From assembly GCF_001570965.1 (NCBI RefSeq), contig NZ_BCSR01000002.1, positions 88,680 to 152,679 on the forward strand: DNA of 64,000 bases, in the 5' to 3' direction. A program made the position numbers and the translations under genes. Below the pieces are notes generated by a model. It worked only from the letters and a program-made list of their open reading frames with translations. It was not told the origin of the DNA and made no database searches. The first letter of the stretch is position 1. Each line of letters begins with the position of its first letter. The stretch is from Janibacter corallicola NBRC 107790. GTDB lineage: Bacteria; Actinomycetota; Actinomycetes; Actinomycetales; Dermatophilaceae. Below are positions 47,715 to 59,145 of the stretch, in pieces.

Positions 47715-47752
47715 TACTACTTAACGGTTTCGAGACGGATCTTGACTGTAGA
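47715..47752. promoter_or_regulatory. putative PaaX-type operator between the regulator and livG
   Basis: TACTACTT (47715-47722) and TGTAGA (47747-47752) form a degenerate dyad: CTACTT, 23 bases, CTGTAG. The half-site spacing equals that of the boxC dyad. It lies in the divergent control region of the regulator and the livGF operon, so it could mediate autoregulation as well. Confidence 0.5.
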
Positions 47753-47828
47753 ACAACCTGTTGCCGCGTGGCTTCGCCGGGACCCCGTGGCGACGCCTGC
47801 TGGACCGTGGCGCCGAGGAGGAAGTCGC

Positions 47829-48668
47829 ATGACCACCGCGACCACGACCGACGTCCCGGCCCTCTCGCTGGCGGGAGTGACCAAACGCTACGGCGCCCTG
47901 ACCGCCGTGGACGACGTGACCCTCGAGGTGGCGAAGGGGGCCCGCCACGCCCTCATCGGCCCCAACGGGGCCGGCAAGTCCACCCTCTTCAACCTCGTCG
48001 CCGGCACCCTGCCGGTGACCTCGGGCCAGGTGCGCTTCGCCGGGACCGACGTCACCCGCCGGTCCGCGGCATGGCGGGCGCGAAGGGGGCTGGGCAAGAC
48101 CTTCCAGCACAGCTCCCTCTTCCTGTCGATGAACCCGCTGGAGAACGTCGCGCTCGCCGCGCAGCGGGTCGCGGGCAAGGGGATGTCCCTGCTCGCCTCC
48201 TCCGCGAGGGAGCGTGCGGGCATCGACGACGTCGCCCGGCAGTGCGTGGCGGACGTCGGCCTCACCGACCGGTCCCACATCGTCACCGGGGCGCTCAGCC
48301 ACGGTGAGCGGCGCCAGCTCGAGGTCGCGGTCGCGCTCGCGACCCGGCCGAGGCTGCTGCTGCTCGACGAGCCCGCCGCCGGCATGTCGCCGGCGGAGAG
48401 CAACCGCTTCGCCGAGCTCGTGCAGTCCCTGCCCGAGGACCTCACGGTGGTGATCATCGAGCACGACCTCGACTTGGTCTTCCGCCTGGCGGACCGGGTG
48501 AGCGTGCTGCACCTCGGCGGGCTCATCGCGGACGGCCCCGCCGAGCAGGTCCGGGAGGATCCCGCGGTGCAGCAGGCCTATCTCGGGGAGGACTCCCTGG
48601 AGGAGCTCTTCGAGACGGCACCGTCACCGGGCGAGGCCGGCAGCAGCAACGAGGAGATGGCCACATGA
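47829..48668 (+). CDS. livG: Liv-type ABC transporter ATP-binding protein (LivG)
   Basis: A 279-residue ABC ATPase of the branched-chain amino acid/aromatic acid uptake family. Walker A GPNGAGKST, LivG-type loop GLGKTFQHSSLFLSMNPLENV, signature LSHGERRQ (His in place of the second Gly), Walker B LLLLDEPAAGMS and IIEHDLDLVF. The C-terminus has an acidic tail. The ATG follows GAGGAGG. Such ATPases in aromatic-degradation clusters power benzoate uptake, but no LivH/LivM permease or binding protein is next to it. Confidence 0.92.
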   Translation: MTTATTTDVPALSLAGVTKRYGALTAVDDVTLEVAKGARHALIGPNGAGKSTLFNLVAGTLPVTSGQVRFAGTDVTRRSAAWRARRGLGKTFQHSSLFLSMNPLENVALAAQRVAGKGMSLLASSARERAGIDDVARQCVADVGLTDRSHIVTGALSHGERRQLEVAVALATRPRLLLLDEPAAGMSPAESNRFAELVQSLPEDLTVVIIEHDLDLVFRLADRVSVLHLGGLIADGPAEQVREDPAVQQAYLGEDSLEELFETAPSPGEAGSSNEEMAT

Positions 48669-49375
48669 GCACCGTCGGAGCCGATCTGCAGATCACCGGC
48701 GTCGAGGCCGGGTACGGCGGGAGCACGGTGCTCACCGGCGTCGACCTGGACGTCGCCGCCGGCGAGACCGTCGCCCTGCTGGGGCGCAACGGCGTCGGCA
48801 AGACCACCCTGATGTCCACGATCATGGGCTTCGTCCCGACGCTGCGCGGGAGCATCGAGGTCGCGGGGAAGGACGTCAGCGGGCTGCCGACCCACGTCCG
48901 GGCGGCCGAGGGCGTGGCGATCGTGCCCCAGGGGCGTCGGGTCTTCGCGCCACTGACCGTGCACAACAACCTGCGCATCGCCAGCGGGCGCTCGGGGGAC
49001 TGGGACCTGGACCGGGTCTACCAGCTGATGCCGCGGTTGAAGGAGCGTCGGGGCAATCGCGGCGACCAGCTCTCCGGCGGTGAGCAGCAGATGCTCGCGA
49101 TCGGCCGCGCACTCCTGCTCGGGCCGCGGGTGCTGCTGCTCGACGAGCCCTCGGACGGGCTCGCCCCGGTGGTCGTCCAGCAGGTGACCGAGGTCGTGCG
49201 CGAGCTCGCCGGGGAGGGCATGACCGTCCTCATCGTCGAGCAGGACCTGCGGGCCGCCTTCGCCGTCGCCGACCGGGTGGCGGTCATGGAGAAGGGGCGG
49301 ATCGTGCACGAGAGCGGGGTGGCGGACTTCCGTCGCGACGGCGACCGCGCCCGGCGCCTCCTCGGAGTCGGTTGA
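48665..49375 (+). CDS. livF: Liv-type ABC transporter ATP-binding protein (LivF)
   Basis: A 236-residue ABC ATPase, partner of LivG. Walker A GRNGVGKTT, signature LSGGEQQM, Walker B VLLLDEPSDGLAP, and LIVEQDLRAAFAVADRVAVMEKG. The length equals canonical LivF. The ATG overlaps the livG stop by four bases. The transport substrate is inferred from context as benzoate or a related aromatic acid. Confidence 0.93.
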   Translation: MSTVGADLQITGVEAGYGGSTVLTGVDLDVAAGETVALLGRNGVGKTTLMSTIMGFVPTLRGSIEVAGKDVSGLPTHVRAAEGVAIVPQGRRVFAPLTVHNNLRIASGRSGDWDLDRVYQLMPRLKERRGNRGDQLSGGEQQMLAIGRALLLGPRVLLLDEPSDGLAPVVVQQVTEVVRELAGEGMTVLIVEQDLRAAFAVADRVAVMEKGRIVHESGVADFRRDGDRARRLLGVG

Positions 49376-49387
49376 GGGACAACGAAG

Positions 49388-49429
49388 TACTACATACTCT
49401 TGACGCACAGCGAGGGGAATGTAGAGTAT
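49388..49429 (+). promoter_or_regulatory. boxC promoter flanked by a CTACAT/ATGTAG dyad
   Basis: -35 TTGACG (49400-49405) and -10 TAGAGT (49422-49427, 16-base spacer). Half-site CTACAT (49390-49395) lies just upstream of the -35, and ATGTAG (49419-49424) overlaps the -10, with 23 bases between. This spaced inverted repeat resembles in layout the long-spaced operator described for E. coli PaaX. It is the clearest operator candidate in the window. Confidence 0.65.
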
Positions 49430-49489
49430 CTCCTGTGCCCCGGACGTCGTGGTCCCCACGACGCCGACCCTGCAGACGGAAGGTAAGAC

Positions 49490-51202
<1,713 letters not shown>

Positions 51203-51203
51203 G

Positions 51204-52777
<1,574 letters not shown>

Positions 52778-52781
<4 letters not shown>

Positions 52782-53794
52782 AGACCACCACAGTCGATCT
52801 GCTGATCGTCGGAGCCGGCCCGGTCGGTCTCTTCGGTGCCTACTACGCCGGGGTCCGTGGTCTCTCCACCGCGATCGTCGACAGCCTCAGCCAGGTCGGT
52901 GGCCAGGTGACCGCCATGTACCCGGAGAAGGCGATCTTCGACATCGCCGGCTTCCCGAGCGTCTCGGGGCGCCAGCTGATCGCCAACCTCGTGGAGCAGG
53001 CGGCCCCCTACGACCCGACCTACCTGCTCGGTCAGGAGGCCCAGGGGCTCGAGCACGTCACCGGTGAGGACGGTCGGGAACGGCTGCGGGTGACCACCAG
53101 CACCGGCGACGTGGTCGACACCGGCGCCGTCGTCGTGACCGGTGGCATCGGCACCTTCAGCCCTCGTCCGCTGCCGGCGGGCGAGAGCCACCTCGGGAAG
53201 GGGCTGGAGTACTTCGTGCCGAGCTCGGCCGAGTACGCCGACCAGGACGTCGTCATCGTCGGCGGCGGCGACTCCGCCGTGGACTGGGCGAACATGCTCC
53301 ACCCGATCGCCAAGTCCGTCACGCTCGTGCACCGGCGGGACAAGTTCCGCGCCCACCACGGCTCCGTCGAGCAGATGAAGGACGCCCCGGTCGAGATCGT
53401 GCTCAACTGCCAGGTCACCGGCACCGCCGGCGAGGAGGCCCTGGAGTCGGTGACGATCACCCCGAAGGGGGAGGACCCGCGGGACCTGCCGTGCACCCGC
53501 CTCGTGGCGGCGTTGGGCTTCACGGCCAACCTCGGCCCCCTTCGCGAGTGGGGTGTGGAGCTGCACGACAACCGCCACCTCGTCGTCGACTCGGCGATGC
53601 GCACCAACGTCCCGGGCGTCTACGCCGCCGGTGACATCACCGACTACGACGGCAAGGTGCGCCTCATCGCGGTCGGCTTCGGTGAGGTCGCCACTGCGGT
53701 GAACAACGCTGCGGTGCACCTCGACCCGGACGCGCAGCTGTTCCCCGGTCACTCGACCGACCAGCAGCCGACGTCGGTCCCGCAGCCCGCCTGA
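52778..53794 (+). CDS. thioredoxin-reductase-like ferredoxin:NADP(+) reductase (type 2)
   Basis: A 338-residue FAD/NAD(P)H oxidoreductase. FAD motif VGAGPVGLFGAYYAGVRG near the N-terminus; NADPH-binding VIVGGGDSAVDWAN; FAD end motif VPGVYAAGDITDYDGKVRLIAVGFGE. The redox-active CxxC of thioredoxin reductases is missing, as expected for ferredoxin:NADP reductases of this fold. It lies inside the box operon, directly before a ferredoxin gene, and is the natural electron donor to BoxB via that ferredoxin (inference). It takes the place of the fused BoxA reductase. Confidence 0.9.
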
Positions 53795-53851
53795 CACCCC
53801 CGCAACAGCGTTCGGGGGCACACTGGAGCCCCCGGAGAGAGGAGATCCGCC

Positions 53852-54181
53852 ATGCCCTACGTGATCGCCAGCCCCTGTGTGGACACGATGGACACGTCCT
53901 GCACCGAGGAGTGCCCCGTCGACTGCATCTACGAGGGGGATCGCAAGCTCTACATCAACCCCAAGGAGTGCATCGACTGCGGCGCCTGCGAGCCGGTCTG
54001 CCCCGTGGAGGCCATCTCCCAGGACCGTCGGGTCGCCGAGGAGGACATGGAGCACATCGAGGACAACCGTCGCTTCTTCACCGAGGTCCTGCCGGGGCGC
54101 GAGGAGCCGCTCGGGGCGCCCGGTGGCTCGCACAAGACCGGTCCGATCGGGACCGACACCCCCTTCGTCGCGGGACTCTGA
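53852..54181 (+). CDS. 7Fe ferredoxin of the box operon
   Basis: A 109-residue ferredoxin, paralogous to the gene at 15604. Cysteines at 9, 17, 21, 25 and 40, 43, 46, 50 are arranged for one 3Fe-4S and one 4Fe-4S cluster. Its C-terminus differs (REEPLGAPGGSHKTG). An upstream GAGAGGAG is the ribosome-binding site. Context suggests that it shuttles electrons from the reductase gene 57 bases upstream to BoxB. Confidence 0.95.
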   Translation: MPYVIASPCVDTMDTSCTEECPVDCIYEGDRKLYINPKECIDCGACEPVCPVEAISQDRRVAEEDMEHIEDNRRFFTEVLPGREEPLGAPGGSHKTGPIGTDTPFVAGL

Positions 54182-54188
54182 GGACGCC

Positions 54189-55052
54189 GTGCTCGACGAC
54201 CGCCCTCTCGTGGACGCCCACGTCCACGTCCCGGTGCTGCCGACGCTGAGCAGCTCGTGGATCGACTGGGCCCGGCAGTTCGGGCCCGAGGGGCTGCTCG
54301 AGCGGGCGTGGGACCCCGAGGGCGTCCCACGCCCGGAGTACCTCGACGAGCACTTCGCCGCCCAAGGGGTGGACGTGGCCGTCCTCTTCTGCGAGTACAG
54401 CCCCAAGGCGACCGGCATGCAGCTCTTCGAGGACCTGCTGCCGATCGTCGAGCACAACCCGCAGCGGTTCCGGCCGATGGCCAACGTCAACCCGCACCTG
54501 CACCACCCCATCGCGGACGAGGTGCGCCGGCAGCTCGGGCACGGGGCCGCGGGGCTGAAGCTGCACCCCGTCCACGGGGGCTTCCGCTGCGACGACCCGA
54601 TGCTCTACCCCGCGTACCAGGTGCTCCAGGAGGAGGGTGTGCCGCTCGTCGTGCACTGCGGCACCTCGACCTTCTCCGGGTCGCGCAACGAGTACGCGGA
54701 CCCGACCTACCTGCTGCCGGTCCTGCGGGACTTCCCCGGGCTGAACGTGATCCTCGCCCACGGCGGCCGCGGCTGGTGGTACGAGCAGGCCGGCTTCATG
54801 GCGCTGACCAACGAGCACGTGTGGATCGAGCTCTCCGGCCTGCCGCCCAAGCGACTGCCGCAGTACTACGCCGCCGCGGGGCTGGAGCGTCTCTCGCGCA
54901 AGATGATCTTCGCGACCGACTGGCCCGGCGTGCCCGGGGTCGACAGCAACGCCCGTGCCGTGGCCGACCTGGTCCCCGCGGAGGCGGCCGCCGGGGTGCT
55001 CGGTGGGAACGCCCTTCGCCTCTACGCCAACATGCCGGAGGTGGCCCGCTGA
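54189..55052 (+). CDS. amidohydrolase family protein in the box operon
   Basis: A 287-residue metal-dependent hydrolase/decarboxylase of the amidohydrolase-2 superfamily. DAHVHVP near the N-terminus supplies two metal ligands; GLKLHPVHGGF, VVHCGTSTFSG, ILAHGGRGWWYEQ and FATDWPG supply the rest. Members include gamma-resorcylate and ACMS decarboxylases and lactonases. The GTG starts seven bases after the ferredoxin stop. No step of the known box pathway needs it. Feeding another aromatic acid into the pathway or removing a side product are possible roles. Confidence 0.88.
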   Translation: MLDDRPLVDAHVHVPVLPTLSSSWIDWARQFGPEGLLERAWDPEGVPRPEYLDEHFAAQGVDVAVLFCEYSPKATGMQLFEDLLPIVEHNPQRFRPMANVNPHLHHPIADEVRRQLGHGAAGLKLHPVHGGFRCDDPMLYPAYQVLQEEGVPLVVHCGTSTFSGSRNEYADPTYLLPVLRDFPGLNVILAHGGRGWWYEQAGFMALTNEHVWIELSGLPPKRLPQYYAAAGLERLSRKMIFATDWPGVPGVDSNARAVADLVPAEAAAGVLGGNALRLYANMPEVAR

Positions 55053-55573
55053 TGGCCCTGTACGCACTGGGCGACCTGGAGCCGGTGGTGCCGGACTCCG
55101 CCTTCGTCCACCCCGACGCGACCGTGATCGGCGCGGTGACCCTGGGCGAGCAGGCCTCGGTGTGGCCCGGCGCGGTGCTGCGCGCCGACTTCGGGCAGAT
55201 CGTCGTCGGTGACCGCACGTCGGTGCAGGACGGGACCGTCGTGCACTGCATCGTCGAGCAGCCCACGAGCATCGGCGCCGGCTGCGTCGTCGGGCACAAC
55301 GCCCACCTCGAGGGCTGCACCGTGCACGACGACTGCCTGATCGGTTCCGGCAGCATCGTGCTCAACTTCGCCACCGTCGGGGCCGGCTCGATCGTCGGTG
55401 CCGGCGCCGTCGTCACCGAGCACGCCGAGATCCCCGCGGCGTCCATGGCGATCGGTGTCCCGGCCAAGGCCCGGCCCGCCCCCGACGCCGCCCGTGAGTG
55501 GGTCCGGTTCGGCGTCGACGAGTACCTCCGCAACGCGACAACCTACCGAGACCGGCTGCGTCGACTCGACTGA
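55052..55573 (+). CDS. gamma-carbonic-anhydrase-like (PaaY-type) hexapeptide protein
   Basis: A 173-residue left-handed beta-helix protein. Hexapeptide repeats run from about residue 20 to 125 (VIGAVTLGEQASVWPGAVLRADFG, IGAGCVVGHNAHLEGCTVHDDCLIGSGSIVLN). Candidate metal histidines are in HCIVEQP and GHNAHLEG. PaaY homologues in phenylacetate clusters act as thioesterases that rescue trapped CoA intermediates. A similar safety function for stalled CoA thioesters is plausible here; generic gamma-carbonic anhydrase is the alternative. Its ATG overlaps the amidohydrolase stop by one base. Confidence 0.87.
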   Translation: MALYALGDLEPVVPDSAFVHPDATVIGAVTLGEQASVWPGAVLRADFGQIVVGDRTSVQDGTVVHCIVEQPTSIGAGCVVGHNAHLEGCTVHDDCLIGSGSIVLNFATVGAGSIVGAGAVVTEHAEIPAASMAIGVPAKARPAPDAAREWVRFGVDEYLRNATTYRDRLRRLD

Positions 55574-55599
55574 CGTGGGAAGAAGGAGAGGACCGAGAC

Positions 55600-56136
55600 A
55601 TGACTGAGGAAAATCGCGGCGTTCCCGCCTCCGAGCTCAGCGACGAGGAGCTGGAGTCCCAGGGCAAGCAGGCCCACGAGACCCGCAACTGGGTCTTCCT
55701 GCACGGCAGCGCCGACCAGTTCGCCCACCACACCGCCCGGATGCTCGAGCTGGAGCGGGAGTACATCCGCCGCTACCCCAAGCGCACCTGGCAGGGCAGT
55801 GGTGGTGCCGCCCACGACCTGGAGCAGACGGCCGCCTCGTGGCGCGAGACCGTGCGCGGTGTCGTCGCCCAGCTCGAGGCGCTCGTGGAGCTGCCGGACC
55901 CGAAGCCCAGCGAGGGAGCCGCGGCCGAGGAACCGGTGACCGCCTTCCTGCAGAAGATCGCCGACAAGGGCGGCCGGATGAACCGGCTGGAGGCCCACCA
56001 GATCGCTCGTGAGGTCGGCCTCGACCCGGCCGTGCGGGCCGACCTGTACAAGGCCGAGCCGCCGCTGATCGCCACCGAGGGCAAGGAGCGCGTCCTCACC
56101 GAGGCCGGCCGCGCGCGCCTGGCGGACCGGGCGTGA
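55600..56136 (+). CDS. DUF6158-like protein in the box operon
   Basis: A 178-residue protein. The first 70 residues (GVPASELSDEELESQGKQAHETRNWVFLHGSADQFAHHTARMLELEREYIRRYPKR) match the small DUF6158 family as I remember it. The remaining 100 residues are an additional helical region (AFLQKIADKGGRMNRLEAHQIAREVGLDP) not typical of that family. Function unknown. The ATG follows GAAGGAGAGG. Its stop overlaps the thiolase GTG by four bases, so it is translated with pathway enzymes. Confidence 0.8.
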   Translation: MTEENRGVPASELSDEELESQGKQAHETRNWVFLHGSADQFAHHTARMLELEREYIRRYPKRTWQGSGGAAHDLEQTAASWRETVRGVVAQLEALVELPDPKPSEGAAAEEPVTAFLQKIADKGGRMNRLEAHQIAREVGLDPAVRADLYKAEPPLIATEGKERVLTEAGRARLADRA

Positions 56137-57344
56137 GCGGGGCGACGCGGGCCGCCTACCTCGTCGACGGAGTCCGCACCCCGGTCGGCAGGTACGGCGG
56201 TGCGCTCTCGAGCGTGCGTCCGGACGACCTGGCCGCACACGTCATCCGCGGGCTGCTCGCCCGGCACGAGGGGCTCGACCCCGCGCTGCTGGACGACGTG
56301 GCCCTCGGCAACGCCAACCAGGCCGGTGAGGACAACCGCAACGTCGCGCGGATGGCGGTGCTGCTCGCCGGGCTGCCGGTCTCGGTCCCCGGCACGACCA
56401 TCAACCGGCTCTGCGGCTCGGGGCTGGACGCGCTCGGCTACGCCGCCCGCGCGATCCGCTCCGGCGATGCCGACCTGATGATCGCCGGCGGTGCGGAGAG
56501 CATGAGCCGGGCCCCCTTCGTCGCGCCGAAGGCGGACAAGGCCTTCTCCCGTTCGATGACGCTGGAGGACACGACGATCGGGTGGCGCTTCGTCAACCCG
56601 GAGATGGAGCGGATGTACGGCACCGACCCGATGCCGCGCACCGCCGAGAACGTCGCCTCGGAGTACCCGGTCTCGCGGGAGGACCAGGACGCCTTCGCGC
56701 TGCGCTCCCAGGAGCGGGCCGCCACGGCGATCGCGAACGGGCGCCTCGCCCGCGAGATCGTGCCGGTGAGCGTGCCCCGGCGCAAGGCCGACCCGGTGGT
56801 CGTCGACACCGACGAGCACCCCCGGGAGACCTCGCTGGAGGCGCTCGCCGGTCTCCGGCCGCTCTTCGAGGGCGGCAGCGTGACCGCCGGCAACGCCTCC
56901 GGCGTCAACGACGGCGCGGCCGCGATGCTCGTCGCCTCGGAGGAGGCCGTCGAGCGGCACGGGCTGAGGCCGCTCGCGCGCATCGACGCGGTGACCGCCG
57001 CCGGCGTGGAGCCCCGTGTCATGGGCATGGGGCCGGCGCCGGCGACGAAGAAGCTCATCGAGCGCACCGGCGTGGGGCTGGACTCCGTCGGCGTCATCGA
57101 GCTCAACGAGGCCTTCGCCTCGCAGGGCCTCGCCGTCCTGCGCGAGCTCGGCATCGCCGACGACGACCCCCGCGTCAACCCCCACGGCGGGGCCATCGCC
57201 CTGGGCCACCCGCTCGGGATGAGCGGTGCGCGGATCGCGCTGTCGGCGGCCATCTCCATGGCCGACGGCGACCACGACCACGCGGTCGCGACGATGTGCA
57301 TCGGTGTCGGTCAGGGCATCGCGGCACTGCTGTCGCGCCCCTGA
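56133..57344 (+). CDS. 3-oxoadipyl-CoA thiolase (PaaJ/PcaF type)
   Basis: Thiolase of 403 residues. Nucleophile Cys94 is in NRLCGSGLDA, the catalytic His in ALGHPLGMSGARI and the second Cys in MCIGVGQG (about 389). The N-terminus (AYLVDGVRTPVGRYGGALSSVRPDDLAAHVIRGL) is typical of beta-ketoadipyl-CoA thiolases. It splits 3-oxoadipyl-CoA into succinyl-CoA and acetyl-CoA, the last step of the pathway. The enoyl-CoA hydratase gene follows by 14 bases. Confidence 0.93.
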   Translation: MSGATRAAYLVDGVRTPVGRYGGALSSVRPDDLAAHVIRGLLARHEGLDPALLDDVALGNANQAGEDNRNVARMAVLLAGLPVSVPGTTINRLCGSGLDALGYAARAIRSGDADLMIAGGAESMSRAPFVAPKADKAFSRSMTLEDTTIGWRFVNPEMERMYGTDPMPRTAENVASEYPVSREDQDAFALRSQERAATAIANGRLAREIVPVSVPRRKADPVVVDTDEHPRETSLEALAGLRPLFEGGSVTAGNASGVNDGAAAMLVASEEAVERHGLRPLARIDAVTAAGVEPRVMGMGPAPATKKLIERTGVGLDSVGVIELNEAFASQGLAVLRELGIADDDPRVNPHGGAIALGHPLGMSGARIALSAAISMADGDHDHAVATMCIGVGQGIAALLSRP

Positions 57345-57358
57345 GCGAAGGAGTGAGC

Positions 57359-58135
57359 ATGGCCCTCATCCGCATCGAGGAGCACGAGAACGGCGTCCGC
57401 GAGGTCGTCCTGGACCGGCCGGAGGCGATGAACGCCGTCTCCACCGAGATGGCGAACGCGCTGACCGCGGCCGGTGAGCAGCTGCGCGAGGACCTCTCGG
57501 TGCGGGCGGTCGTGGTGACCTCCAGCAACGAGAAGGCCTTCTGCGTCGGCGCCGACCTCAAGGAGCGCAACGGCTTCACCGACGAGGACCTGCGGGCGCA
57601 GCGGCCGGGCAACCGGCTGGCCTACCGGGCGCTGCACGACCTGCCGGTGCCGACGATCGCCGCGGTCGACGGGCACGCCCTCGGGGGCGGGTGCGAGATC
57701 GCGCTCGCCTGCGACCTCATCGTCGCCGGCCCGAAGGCCTCCTTCGCGCTGCCGGAGGTCTCGGTGGGCGTCATCCCCGGCGGTGGCGGCACCCAGCTGC
57801 TCACCTCCCGGATCGGGTGGTCCCGTGCGGCGGACCTGATCTTCACCGCCCGCCGGATCGACGGCCCCGAGGCGGCCCGGCTGGGCCTGGCCGACCGGGT
57901 CGTCGAGGACGCGAAGGGGGAGGCCCTCGCCATGGCCGCCACGATCGCCTCGCACTCCCCGGTGGGGGTACGCAATGCGAAGGCGGCGATGCGGGACGGG
58001 CTGCAGCTCTCCTACGACGAGGGGTTGGACCTGGAGGACGCCCGCTGGCACGACACCGCCTTCAGCGCCGACCGGGCCGAGGGCGTGCGCGCCTTCGCCG
58101 AGAAGCGTCGGCCGGAGTGGCCCGGCCTGGGCTGA
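57359..58135 (+). CDS. enoyl-CoA hydratase (dehydroadipyl-CoA hydratase in context)
   Basis: Crotonase-family protein, 258 residues. Oxyanion-hole motifs are EKAFCVGADLKER and AAVDGHALGGGCEIALACDLI; the hydratase catalytic Glu region is FALPEVSVGVIPGGGGTQLL. As PaaF does for phenylacetate, it would hydrate dehydroadipyl-CoA to 3-hydroxyadipyl-CoA. It is the last gene of the large box operon, with CGAAGGAG upstream of its ATG. Confidence 0.92.
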   Translation: MALIRIEEHENGVREVVLDRPEAMNAVSTEMANALTAAGEQLREDLSVRAVVVTSSNEKAFCVGADLKERNGFTDEDLRAQRPGNRLAYRALHDLPVPTIAAVDGHALGGGCEIALACDLIVAGPKASFALPEVSVGVIPGGGGTQLLTSRIGWSRAADLIFTARRIDGPEAARLGLADRVVEDAKGEALAMAATIASHSPVGVRNAKAAMRDGLQLSYDEGLDLEDARWHDTAFSADRAEGVRAFAEKRRPEWPGLG

Positions 58136-58180
58136 GGAGCGCTTCGTCCACCGGCCGCGGGCAGGCCATAGGGTGATGGC

Positions 58181-59026
58181 GTGATCGACCTGCACACCCA
58201 CTCCTCCCGCAGCGACGGGACCGAGTCGCCCACCGTCGTCGTGGCGCAGGCCGCCCGCACCGGGATCGACACCGTCGCGCTGACCGATCACGACACCACG
58301 AGCGGGTGGGCCGAGGCGGCCGAGGCCGCCGCCGCGCAGGGGATCGCCCTGGTGCGAGGGGCCGAGCTGTCCACCCGGCACCACGGTCGGTCCGTCCACG
58401 TGCTGGCCTACCTCTTCGACCCGGAGGAGGACCGGCTCGCCGCGCAGCTGCGACGGGTCCGCGAGGACCGGGTGCCCCGGCTGCAGCGGATCGTCGAGCA
58501 CATGGCGGCCGACGGTTTCGACATCACCTGGGAGGACGTCCTCGCCCAGGGCGAAGAACCAGCCACCCTCGGGCGACCTCACCTGGCCGACGCACTCGTG
58601 GCGAAGGGGGAGGTCCGCAGCCGCAGCGAGGCCTTCGGGAGGCTGCTCTACAGCAGGTCGCCCTACTACGAGCGCCACTACGCGATCCCCACCGAGGAGG
58701 CGGTACGCCTCGTGCGGGCCGCCGGTGGCGTACCGGTGGCTGCCCACCCCTTCGCCAGTCGCCGGCAGCGGGCGCTGGGCCAGGAGGACATCGCGGAGCT
58801 GGCCGAGGCCGGGCTGGCCGGTCTGGAGGCGGACCACCGCGACCACGACGCGGAGGGGCGGCGGCTGGCCCGGCGGCTGGCAGCCGAGCACGACCTCATC
58901 GTGACCGGCAGCAGCGACTACCACGGCGAGGGCAAGGAGAACCGCCTCGGCGAGAACACCACCGACCCCGCCCAGCTCGAGCGCATCGTCGCTGCCTCCT
59001 CCGGCACCACGCCCGTGCTGCGGTGA
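58181..59026 (+). CDS. PHP-domain metal-dependent phosphoesterase (TrpH/RNase AM-like)
   Basis: A 281-residue PHP protein. Metal-ligand motifs are IDLHTHSSRSDG at the N-terminus, LTDHDTTSG, the internal GAELST, and C-terminal EADHRDHDAEGRRLA with GSSDYHGEGKENRLG. Characterised homologues are 3',5'-nucleotide bisphosphate phosphatases and 5'-3' exoribonucleases. Substrate here is inferred. The GTG start has no strong site. It sits just after the box operon, but belongs by synteny with the housekeeping genes that follow. Confidence 0.9.
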   Translation: MIDLHTHSSRSDGTESPTVVVAQAARTGIDTVALTDHDTTSGWAEAAEAAAAQGIALVRGAELSTRHHGRSVHVLAYLFDPEEDRLAAQLRRVREDRVPRLQRIVEHMAADGFDITWEDVLAQGEEPATLGRPHLADALVAKGEVRSRSEAFGRLLYSRSPYYERHYAIPTEEAVRLVRAAGGVPVAAHPFASRRQRALGQEDIAELAEAGLAGLEADHRDHDAEGRRLARRLAAEHDLIVTGSSDYHGEGKENRLGENTTDPAQLERIVAASSGTTPVLR

Positions 59027-59145
59027 CAGCCGCACCCGGACAAAAATGCTGCAGGCAGCACGTCGTGTCGGGGAGGTCTGCGAGCCGGGCGGGTGGCGAC
59101 CTGCGAGGATGATCGGGAACCCGCACCAGAGGAGGGCTGACCCCG

